Source of the DNA: Saccopteryx bilineata
Lineage: Eukaryota; Chordata; Mammalia; Chiroptera; Emballonuridae
NCBI RefSeq assembly: GCF_036850765.1
Contig: NC_089493.1
Coordinates: 187,273,140 to 187,337,139 of the forward strand
Direction: 5' to 3'
DNA: 64,000 bases
The notes beneath the pieces are model-generated. The model saw only the letters and a list, made by a program, of their open reading frames with translations. It made no database searches and was not told where the DNA came from. Shown here in pieces: positions 1-8,310 of the stretch (its first letter is position 1; each line of letters starts with the position of its first letter). The position numbers were made by a program, and so were the translations under genes.

Positions 1-379
1 AAGTAACATCCATTAGATTTTCAGTTTTAAATTATAAAATTATTTGTATAATTACATATTTTACATACTATACACTCCCCAGTTCTTTCAATGATAAAAT
101 CAAGTCACATTGCATCCATTAGCATGTAAATTGATTTCTTGTAAACCTATTGCACTCCAATAATTTTTTTCCTTACCTTTTCTTTTTCCTTACTCGGTTT
201 TCTTCTTTTTTATATATGCTCAGTCCTTATGTAATAGCCTATTTATAATAAGAAATAGATATTTGGTCTTTGTCTCCATTACTGGCACTGAGCTCCTAAA
301 ACCCCTGGAATATCCTAAATAATAAGAGTCATAAAGATGTCTTCATATTCATAATGAACCCCTTTCAACCACACACAAG
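1..379. other. AT-rich sequence, nothing recognised
   Basis: No open frame of note, no tRNA-like promoter, and no terminal repeats were seen. It lies upstream of an old LTR fragment. The boundary with that LTR is approximate. Confidence 0.5.
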
Positions 380-806
380 AGTTTGTGTTAATGAGGTCAC
401 TTTTGAAAAGCACCCAAGGATAGATGCTGATTGTCAGAGGAACCACATAAGTGACTGGGGATTTGGAACTTTTAGTCCCACTTTCCTGACCTCCAGGAAG
501 CACATATGGACTAGAGTTTGAATCAACTGCCAGTGACCAGTGATGTAAGCAGTCATGCCTATGTGATGAAGCCTACACAGACAGCCAAAGAGACAGGGTG
601 TGGAGAGCTCCCAGGTTGGTGGAGAATCAGAAGAGGAGTTGCATGCTGAGAGAGCAGGAGAGTTCCACATGCCTCCCCGTACCTTAAACTATATATTTCT
701 TAAGTTAAATCCTTTTAAAATAAATCAGTAATTTCATAAGTAAAATATATCTCTGAGCTCTATAATGCATCCTAGTAAGTGAATTAAACCCAAGGAGGGT
801 TTATTG
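380..806 (+). mobile_element. Old mammalian ERV LTR, left part (interrupted)
   Basis: The sequence reads like an ancient mammalian LTR: a stretch resembling 'atgcctatgtgatgaagcc', then an A/T-rich polyadenylation-like zone, then 'gaattaaacccaaggaggg'. The same element resumes at 1574 after a hAT insertion, where it continues with 'ggtaggtcagaagcac' and 'gatagtgtctaaattgag'. I recognise the pattern as a MaLR/ERVL-type LTR but do not assign a subfamily. Ends are approximate and no target duplication was found. Confidence 0.55.
799..806. repeat. 8-bp target duplication of hAT MITE (left)
   Basis: GTTTATTG here matches GTTTATTA at 1566-1573 at 7 of 8 bases. An 8-bp duplication is the signature of hAT transposition. 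Confidence 0.85.
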
Positions 807-832
807 CAGTGGTAGTCAACCTGGTCCCTACC

Positions 833-844
833 GCCCCCTAGTGG
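833..844 (-). promoter_or_regulatory. CTCF-like core motif inside hAT MITE
   Basis: The minus strand reads CCACTAGGGGGC, which fits the CTCF core CCASYAGRKGGC. Over the 19-base JASPAR-style consensus (from memory) I count 16 matches. Occupancy is not known; this is a sequence match only. Confidence 0.45.
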
Positions 845-1415
845 GCATTCCAGCTTTCATGGTGGGCGGTAGCGGAGCAACTAAAGTATAAATAAAAAGA
901 TAGATTTAACTAGAGTAAGTTGTTTTATAAAGACTTATTCTGCCAAACTTAACGAAAATCTGACATAAAGTACTTGGTAAGTAATTATTATATGCTTTAA
1001 CTTGCTGTAACTCTGCTTTATAAATTTTATAAAGTAAAGTTACTTCCCTACTTTATAAATCACCATTACTGTGGAACCGGTGGGCAGTTAGAAAATGTTA
1101 CTACTAACAGAGATACAAAAGTGGCGGGTAGGTATAAAAAGGTTGCCCTGGCCGGTTGGCTCAGCGGTAGAGCGTCGGCCTAGCGTGCGGAGGACCCGGG
1201 TTCGATTCCCGGCCAGGGCACATAGGAGAAGCGCCCATTTGCTTCTCCACCCCTCCGCCGCGCCTTCCTCTCTGTCTCTCTCTTCCCCTCCCGCAGCCAA
1301 GGCTCCATTGGAGCAAAAGATGGCCCGGGCGCTGGGGATGGCTCTGTGGCCTCTGCCCCAGGTGCTAGAGTGGCCCTGGTCGCAACATGGCAACGCCCAG
1401 GATGGGCAGAGCATT

Positions 1416-1427
1416 GCCCCCTGGTGG
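1416..1427 (-). promoter_or_regulatory. CTCF-like core in SINE, first unit
   Basis: The minus strand reads CCACCAGGGGGC, a full match to the 12-base CTCF core and 15 of 19 over the longer consensus recalled from memory. It lies in the first 22-bp unit of the SINE. Confidence 0.45.
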
Positions 1428-1437
1428 GCAGAGCGTT

Positions 1438-1449
1438 GCCCCCTGGTGG
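1438..1449 (-). promoter_or_regulatory. CTCF-like core in SINE, second unit
   Basis: CCACCAGGGGGC again on the minus strand, in the second 22-bp unit, 22 bp from the first. The flanks match less well (14 of 19). Confidence 0.4.
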
Positions 1450-1573
1450 GCATGCCGGGTGGATCCCGGTCGGGCGCATGCGGGAGTCTGTCTGACTGTC
1501 TCTCCCTGTTTCCAGCTTCAGAAAAGATGAAAAAAAAAAAAAAAAAAAAAGGTTGACTACCCCTGGTTTATTA

Positions 1574-1785
1574 GAACCTCTGACCTGTGGTTGGTAGGTC
1601 AGAAGCACTCGAGACAAGCTGGAATTTGTGATTAGTATCTGAAGTAAGGGAAAAGGGATCTTGCAGGAATGAGCCCTTACCTTATGAGATCTGATGCTGT
1701 TCCCACATAGATAGTGTCTAAATTGAGTCAAATTGTAGGACACCCAGCTTCTGTCACAGAATTTCTCGGTGTGGGGGGAAAACCG
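1574..1785 (+). mobile_element. Old mammalian ERV LTR, right part
   Basis: Continuation of the LTR that begins near 380. It carries 'atgagcccttaccttatgag', 'gatagtgtctaaattgag' and 'ttgtaggacacccagct', in the order expected for that LTR. The hAT insertion explains the gap. A short (CA)-rich stretch follows to 1826. Confidence 0.55.
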
Positions 1786-1826
1786 CACACACACACGAAC
1801 ACTCACACACACTCATCCACACACAG
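1786..1826. repeat. Imperfect CA-rich simple repeat
   Basis: CACACACA tracts broken by GAA, TCA and TCC triplets. Confidence 0.7.
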
Positions 1827-2059
1827 GAAGTGGTGTCAAAATCAGATTTTTCTCTTCTCTTGTTTCATCACTGGTTTATCCATTATATATAGCAATTTTA
1901 TTCATATAATTCCAATAACTTTTATCTATTCTTTCAATTTCAGTAAGTATGAATTTAACAGAGTAGATTTTAAGAAATATTAGCTCCTCCCTTCTTTATG
2001 TTTTTATTCTTAAATCTCTCAAACCCTCTGCTTAAAACAACAACCATGTATTATCCCAC

Positions 2060-2500
2060 AGTATCTGTGAGTAAAAGATCCTGGCATGTCACAGCTTGAT
2101 GCTTTTGGCTCAAGGTCTCTTATAAGATTGCAGTTGATCTGTTATGTCATCTGAGATTGCGGTCTCATCTCTCTCCAGGGATAGGAGAATCTGCTTCAAA
2201 GCTCCCCTTTGTGATTGTTGGAGGATCCTGTTTCTTTCTTGCACATACTCTACAGGGCTTCATCACAGCATGATAATTCCTATAGCTCAGGGCAAGAATC
2301 CCAGAGAGAAATCAAGAGGTCACACAAGACAGGATTCATTCTATTTTCATAATCTAAACTTGGGTGTATTATCCAGTCACGTGCAATGTGTTCTGTTTGT
2401 AGATGGGTGGCCATACATTCAGCTGACACTTAAAGAGGACAAAGCCACACAATAGCATGAATATGAGAAGGTAGCCATTGTTGGGAGCCCTCGTAGAGAC
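2060..2500 (-). mobile_element. Probable old mammalian interspersed repeat
   Basis: Phrases such as 'caaggtctcttataagattg' and 'gtagccattgttgggagccc' resemble a common ancient LTR-like repeat in reverse orientation. Divergence is high and I do not assign a family. The 103-codon frame inside (2144-2455) is not supported as a gene. Confidence 0.35.
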
Positions 2501-2569
2501 CATCTCTTCTCTAACATTTCCTTTTGGTATTTACAGACTGCCTTAATTCAGACTTTCAGAGTCACTTAA

Positions 2570-2595
2570 AACTCGCCACTCCCGAGTGGCGAGTT
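2570..2595. repeat. Perfect 11-bp palindrome with 4-base loop
   Basis: AACTCGCCACT (2570-2580) and AGTGGCGAGTT (2585-2595) are exact reverse complements separated by CCCG. The right arm overlaps the target duplication of the adjacent SINE, so the hairpin predates that insertion. Confidence 0.85.
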
Positions 2596-2602
2596 GCCTC
2601 TT

Positions 2603-2650
2603 TTTTAAAAAAAATTTATTCATTTTATAGAGGAGAGGGAGAGACAGACA

Positions 2651-2692
<42 letters not shown>

Positions 2693-2808
2693 GAGCTGGA
2701 AGCATCAACTCCCATATGTGCCTTGACCAGGCAAGCCCAGGGTTTTGAACCGGCGACCTCAGCATTTCCAGGTCAGTGCTTTATCCACTGCGCCACCACA
2801 GGTCAGGC
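2603..2808 (-). mobile_element. VES-type SINE, B-type head, antisense
   Basis: In SINE orientation the head reads CCTGACCTGTGGTGGCGCAG, with a B-box-like GGTTCAAAACC, then a (CT)n tract (seen here as (GA)n) and a short A-rich tail. The flanking duplication CGAGTTGCCTCTT (2590-2602) recurs at 2809-2821 with one mismatch. Confidence 0.9.
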
Positions 2809-2821
2809 CGAGTTGACTCTT

Positions 2822-3479
2822 AACCCCCTGTCAGCCACACTCTTCTTGGGTAAAATATTTGCATTTTTTAACTTAAGTCAGATTGTGTCGGCATTGGGGA
2901 AAGAAGAGGTGTGTACTATCTTTGGAATTAAGTGATTGTAAAGCCCTAGAACAGAATTCAAGTTGTGCGAAACCCTCTCCCCTGCCTTCCTTCCCAGCTT
3001 CTCGTCTCTGTCGGTGTCTCTAGTCTCTGCTTCCGAGTGGTCCTGGGGAGCAAGAATGAGTTCAGGCATGGATGCCGACTCAGAAAATTGCTTTATATAT
3101 TCTTGTGTTGGAATCGGGCCATTGGAAATGCATAGGTATAAAAATCTGACATTCTTCAGATGGAGTTTTGCAGGATAATTCCTCAAATCTTGGCAAGTGA
3201 GTCTACTTCCAACATGTAGAAGTCACTTCCCTGGACCCAGCTGCTTCTTCACAATGCCCAAGTCAAATCTTCAAAACAGTGCACGCTTCTTTAAAAAATT
3301 CACCCCATTGTTTTCCTAATTTCTTCCACAGCTTTTCTCACATGAAGTATTTCCCTTTTTTCTAAAAATTTGGGGTCAAAAACTGGGTGTGTCTCATACA
3401 GTGGTTGTAGATTTTTTACTTGCATTTCCCATTTTTTCGTGCTTGTTGAGGAGTTATATAAATTTTATAATGAGTAAAA
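2822..3479. other. Unassigned sequence, no gene seen
   Basis: Mixed composition with no recognisable repeat or exon. Overlapping short frames on both strands around 2880-3186 have no recognised product. Confidence 0.5.
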
Positions 3480-3491
3480 CGAGTTTAATAA

Positions 3492-3800
3492 CTTTTTGTG
3501 TGTGGCAGAGATAGAGTCAGAGAGAGGGACAGACAGACAGGAAGGGAGAGAAATGAGAAACACCAATTCTTCATTGTGGTTCCTTAGTTGTTCATTGATT
3601 GCTTTCTCATATGTGCCTGGACCAGGGGGCTACAGCAGACTGAGTGACCCCTTGATTGAGCCAGTGACCTTGGGCTCAAGCTGGTGAACCTTGCTCAAAC
3701 CCGATGAGCCCACGCTCAAGCTAGTGACCTCAGGATCTCGAACCAGGGTCCTCTGCATCCCAGTCCGACGCTCTATCCACTGCGCCACTGCCTGATCAGG
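3492..3800 (-). mobile_element. VES-type SINE, C-type head, antisense
   Basis: Reverse complement begins CCTGATCAGGCAGTGGCGCA with a tRNA-like head, followed by the GCTTGAGC-rich body and CAATGAACAAC motif shared with the copies at 19704, 26089, 44809 and 58313. Target duplication CGAGTTTAATAA (3480-3491) against CGAGTTCAATAA (3801-3812), one mismatch. Confidence 0.9.
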
Positions 3801-3812
3801 CGAGTTCAATAA

Positions 3813-4365
3813 TTTTATGTAATACATTTTATTTTTAAATTTTCAGGCCCCAAAATAAAGTGCATCTTATACATCAGATCATCTTATATGTGGGGAAATA
3901 TGATACTTTTTCTTTAATGCAGCAATTGAGCAGTTATCATAATGCATTCCCTAATATCACTGCTTTTGACTAATTTTGAGAAGAAACATCAAGAGACTGG
4001 CCTCACATCATCCAACCAGAGAGGAAAGACCCAGAAACACAAAGCACATGATCTGTTCACTTCTCACTCCCCTCTTCTCTCTTATGTTCCTACAATCTGC
4101 GTCTTAAACAAAACCTGCCAGGGTTTGAATAGATGCTTCATTTTTCCTCCAGCAGTTCTTTAGAAATCTGTCAAGGTACACACCTAACAAATCGTAAGTA
4201 TGCCATGTGTTTCTATAAAGAAAATAAGGTGCCCAGTTTTGAAATATGGCTAAATTAAGGAGTGATGTTTGAAATTATAAAGGCTCTAAACTTAACTATC
4301 AATGTAATATGTAACATATTAAATTTAACTATCAATTTAGCATGTATTTTTAATAAGAACCTGTT

Positions 4366-4366
<1 letters not shown>
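3813..4366. other. Unassigned sequence, no gene seen
   Basis: AT-rich, no recognisable repeat or exon. Confidence 0.5.

Positions 4367-4399
<33 letters not shown>
4367..4399. repeat. (GT)n microsatellite
   Basis: About 16 GT units without interruption. Confidence 0.95.
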
Positions 4400-4400
<1 letters not shown>

Positions 4401-4870
4401 TGGTTTTTCTTTTAATTTTTAAAGAGGCAAAAGCTTGCTCATGTTCATACTTGGAGAAAAAGATGCAGACTGAATAGTGATTATATTGACATCATAAATG
4501 TTAAAAGCTGTAGTGAATAATGCATGTAAAGTAGTTTACCTCTGGTAAAAGAGTCACACAGCGCCACAAATATTTTTAATGGCTGAAAGTGTGCTTAAAG
4601 TTTGTCTATTTTTTGAAAGTGTCATTGTTTCCATTTTTCATCTGTATTTTCAGATAACACTGTTGTAAAATAATTCTCTTTGAATGGGCCAAAATATGGC
4701 TGCCTTTCCAAAGAGAATCTGAGAAAATTTTTAAAATGATCCATGCTGTTCCTTCCTGCTACAAATATTGTCCTTTGACAGTCTTTGGTAGTATGTAGGT
4801 ATGAATGTGGTATCCGCATGAATGAATAGAAGCAAAGCTCTGGGTGAATCAGTGTGTGCAAAACCGTCTT
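4400..4870. other. Unassigned sequence, no gene seen
   Basis: AT-rich, no recognised element. A short minus-strand frame (4622-4885) has no recognised product. Confidence 0.5.
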
Positions 4871-4885
4871 AATAAAAGGACACAT

Positions 4886-5258
4886 TGGGCCCTGGCCAGT
4901 TGGCTCAGTGGTAGAGTGAGCCCAGCGTGTGGATGCCCTGGTTTCAATTCCCAGTCAGGGCACACAGAAGAAGCAGTCATCTGCTTCTTCACCCCTCCCC
5001 TTCCCCTTCTCTCTCCCACAGCCATGGCTCTTTTGGTTCAAGCACATTGGCCCCAGGCACTGAGGATGGCACCATGGAGCCTCTACCTCAGGTGCTAAAA
5101 ATAGCCCAGTTGCATTCATGGCCCCAGATGCACAGAGCATCAGCCCCGAACAGGAGAGGCCGGGTGAATCCTGGTCAGGGTTCATGCAGGAGTCTGTCTC
5201 TCTATCTCCCCTCCTCTCACTTAAAAGAAGAAGAGAGAAAGCAAATTAAAAAAAATAA
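4886..5258 (+). mobile_element. VES-type SINE, A-type head, older copy
   Basis: Same head as the copy at 1146 but more diverged: the B box is GGTTTCAATTCC and the anticodon arm is altered. Only one copy of the later 22-bp unit region is present. The A-rich tail ends in a 15-bp target duplication AATAAAAGGACACAT (4871-4885 and 5259-5273). Confidence 0.92.
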
Positions 5259-5273
5259 AATAAAAGGACACAT

Positions 5274-6889
5274 AGTTTTGTTGTTGTTGTTTCCTACAAG
5301 ATAGTCCAGAGAACAATTGCTTCCAATATAGAGATGGTGAAAATGCAGTGCCGTGCACTGTTATCTCGGGGAGTGCGTACGGGCTGATCCCTCTATCTCC
5401 AGGGGAGCATATGTAAACCAAGCATAAATATTTTTATGTGTGGCAGATTTTTAAAGCTAATTGTTAGTAAACCATGACTCCACAAGACAACCTCTCAGGT
5501 GCAATAAACTGCTCCCGCATTAAGAGCACTGTAAAATGAAATTCAGCTGGTGTCATGTAAAAGTGTTCAACCACAAATAACAGTTATATAGTGGCCATCC
5601 TTACTAGAGAGAAAAATGAAACTTCTCTGTACCTTCCACGTTGATCCAATGTTAAGTGTGTACGTGTTTTAAGAATAATAAGGGCCAGGTGTCAATTACC
5701 TGAACAGGGGAAAGATCGATTTTAAGTTTATTGGTAAAGAGTTTTAGAATACCCAGATAACATAATCTCTGCCTCGTTTCCTTGGATGGTGAGGTTTTTA
5801 GTTGGCCAACAACTGCTTCGGAAAGAGAAAATATAAACTGCTATTCAGTGAGTTTTTTTTAATTAAAATCTAAAAATTTAACATTGCTTAATATCACATA
5901 AAGAAAAATGTATTGTAACCACAGCATTTATTGAATAATACACAAAAGCTTCAATGATACATTTTCAAAATCAGTGTACAATGTAGTTCATTAGCTAGAG
6001 TACATCATAGATTCATAAGAAATAAATCATGTTAGTCATTACTGTAAAAATTAACTGAATTTAGATAGTAAAGATTTTCTCATTTTTGCCTCCCAGTCAT
6101 TTATAAGCTTGAATTCTATATAATATTATACACTGCTAAAATATGAACAATTTGTTGCAATTTTATTCTTACTGACTTTTTCTCAGGATCTAAAGCAAAC
6201 AAGCAATAAAAGTCCCCTGCAGTAGAGCTCTTAACTCTGAGGTTAAGAGGATTCATATTTATAGTAGCTAATATTAATACATTGTTTAAATAGATGTTTT
6301 CAAGTTTCCAGTTGGAAATAAAATTGATAGAGTGACTACAACAACAACCACCACCAAAATGTAGTTGTTTTCTAGAATGTCCTTTTCTGAAGGGTTCAGG
6401 GGTGGAATTTGAAATTTAATGAGTGTAAATGTCAAGTCACGCGTGTGCAGGCAAAGCACCAAGCTAAGTTCAATTTAAATGGCAGTGAATTAGTTAAAAG
6501 GGTGAAGAGATAAGGATAACTAACTAGATTTGACATCTGAATTCTCACTGCATTATACAGGAACCCGGAAAGCTAAGGAGAGGTTGACTTTTACCAAGAC
6601 CAATACATTATCCCAAGGTTATTGTGTTTTCTTGTTTCATGTAAATTAGGCTAAATCTGGGATGCATAGTAAAGTTTTGCTGCTGTGTTTGGTTTTTTTT
6701 TACCCCAGAAGTATATGATGGAGTTAAAAAGTTTTGTGCAGACACATTCATTGATTGAGTTTTATATCTAGCAAAATCGTTATTTTTCAAATACATGCAG
6801 ATAATTAATTTGAGAAGTACTTAACCAGTATTTCAAGTTGGGTACTGAGGACAGTTGAGGGACTGAGTAAAAAGGATTAAGGGACTGAG
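5274..6889. other. Repeat-poor AT-rich sequence
   Basis: No recognised transposon or exon apart from a short (TTG)n at 5280-5292. The stretch near 5340-5600 has mixed composition and could be a conserved non-coding element, but conservation cannot be seen here. Confidence 0.45.
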
Positions 6890-7152
6890 AGGTACAGATT
6901 GGGTATTTACAAAATAGTCACAGGGACATAAAGTACAGCACAGGAAATACAGTCAATAATATTACAGTAACTTTGTACGCTGCCAGATGGGTACTTGAAT
7001 TATAGGGTCTACACTGGGTAACATATGATTGCCCAGCCATTATGCTGTACACCTGAAACTACAATAATACAAAATAATATTGATTATAAACTGTAACTGG
7101 AAAATAACTAAAGAAACAAACAATAAAAGTGAGCTAGAAACAAAAAAAAAAC
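6890..7152 (+). mobile_element. L1 3' end
   Basis: Typical L1 3' UTR wording: 'gacataaagtacagcacagg', 'cagtcaataatattacag', 'tatgctgtacacctgaaac', 'aaactgtaactgg', then an A-run. Truncated at the 5' side; no ORF2. Confidence 0.75.
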
Positions 7153-7469
7153 TACTGTAAACAAATGTTATTAGAAAAGAGATTTCGAAAAACATGAAGC
7201 TGTATGTCCTGGAGATAATAGTTGAGGCGTGTTTAATTTCACATTCATACAAGCTGTTTCGGAATGTTGCATGCATAATTTTTAGCCAAATAAAAGCCAA
7301 CACTGGCCTCTTACACTGTGCCTATAATAGTAATGATTTATTTGAATTGCATTACCTCTCACGTATGCTAAGCTAATTAGCATAATACCAAAGTTTCAGT
7401 ATTTTCTTTTGGTAATGATCTTCCTTCTTTTGTATCTCTTTCAGTAATGAGATGCGACATTGTACAATC
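7153..7469. other. Unassigned AT-rich sequence
   Basis: No repeat or gene recognised. Confidence 0.45.
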
Positions 7470-7590
7470 TTGTTCTTATCATGTTCACTGCTCTTTCTGA
7501 GACTTCTAGAACAGTGCCTCGTGCAGAGAAATTCTATATGTTCAATGAATGAGTGAATTATTGAATAAATGAATGGGGTTCTGCTTCTGT
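7470..7590 (+). mobile_element. L2 3' end fragment
   Basis: 'agaacagtgcctcgtgcag' followed by 'ttcaatgaatgagtgaatta' matches the terminal part of L2. Confidence 0.6.
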
Positions 7591-8104
7591 ATTTCCCAGC
7601 TATTAATAAATGGTCTAGATTTAAAAAAAAATTGACAAGGATGGGCTTAAGATAAAAATTAGTATTCTTTTACAGAGAGAAGTAACTGACAGGGGACAAA
7701 AGCGTACATACACTAAGGAAAAATCCTTAGAGCTGAGGGAGAGTAAGTAGTCAAGGAACAAACTTTCGGGAAGTGAGTCTTCTCCAAGTTGAGGATTCGT
7801 ATTCACTGGAGAGAGTGTAATGGCAGCCCACTGGTTGGTGGAGAAATTGGCTGAGTCGTCCCAGATTAGAGCTGGCGTACAGCCCATGAGCAGAGGTTGC
7901 CAGGAACTGGAGAAGGGCTCTGGGAATCCGCCCGGGGGTACTGTTGAGCTAACTGGGAAGAGGTGACCGAGAAGTCACTAGAAACCAAGCTGGAGTACCT
8001 GCCTGCCTGCCTGCAGGGTCTAGATTTCCATCAGTAGTACTGTGTGCAGTTATACAAAGTGTGGAAGGGAAGTGTGCTGTAGACCCTGTCCATTTAGGAA
8101 ATTA
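7591..8104. other. Unassigned sequence, no gene seen
   Basis: Moderate GC. The minus-strand frame at 7621-7887 has no recognisable domain. No transposon assigned. Confidence 0.45.
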
Positions 8105-8310
8105 GGCATTAGGCTTGGGTTGGAATCCAGGTACCAACATTTCCTTCCCTTCCACTGTGTTCCCAAAGGATGTCAGTCTTCTTGCCTCACTTTTCTTTTC
8201 TGTATTTAGGTTTGTTTGTTTGTTTTGAGGATTTAATTAAGTTATATATGCAAGTGCTTAAAGCAATATCTGAGAGAGTAAGCCCTCAATTTGATTATTA
8301 TCTCTCCCTA
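8105..8310 (+). mobile_element. MIR SINE fragment
   Basis: 'gggttggaatccaggtacc', 'cttgcctcacttttc' and 'gcaagtgcttaaagcaatatc' follow the order of MIR: core, splice-like CTCA region, and 3' end. Diverged. Confidence 0.55.

Larger units (their letters stand above)
1146..1545 (+). mobile_element. VES-type SINE, A-type head, nearly intact
   Basis: The head is tRNA-like: a GCTC/GAGC D-arm, loop CTAGCGT consistent with an Ala(AGC) ancestor, and an exact pol III B box GGTTCGATTCC at 1199-1209. A pyrimidine-rich body follows, then a 22-bp unit present twice (1404-1425 and 1426-1447), then a poly(A) tail at 1530-1550. The 10-bp duplication AAAAAGGTTG at 1136-1145 and 1546-1555 shows insertion by L1-type retrotransposition into the hAT MITE. 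Low divergence and a pure tail suggest it is young. Long frames across it on both strands are not genes. Confidence 0.93.
807..1565 (+). mobile_element. hAT MITE, split by a SINE
   Basis: The left end CAGTGGTAGTCAACCT and the reverse complement of the right end, CAGGGGTAGTCAACCT, differ at one base. They form short terminal inverted repeats flanked by an 8-bp duplication. Without the internal SINE (1146-1545) the element is about 350 bp. It has no transposase frame, so it is non-autonomous. The interior is AT-rich with palindromic TTTATAAA-type stretches. A CTCF-like core lies at 833-844. Elements of this kind are known from bats; orientation is arbitrary. Confidence 0.85.

Noticed and set aside
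1146..1220. A functional tRNA gene
   Set aside because: The tRNA-like head is followed by a SINE body and poly(A) tail with target duplications; the 5' part has extra bases compared with a real tRNA.
1088..1812. Several 120-210-codon frames on both strands
   Set aside because: They lie on a GC-rich SINE and its flanks. The same peptides recur at the other A-type SINE copies.
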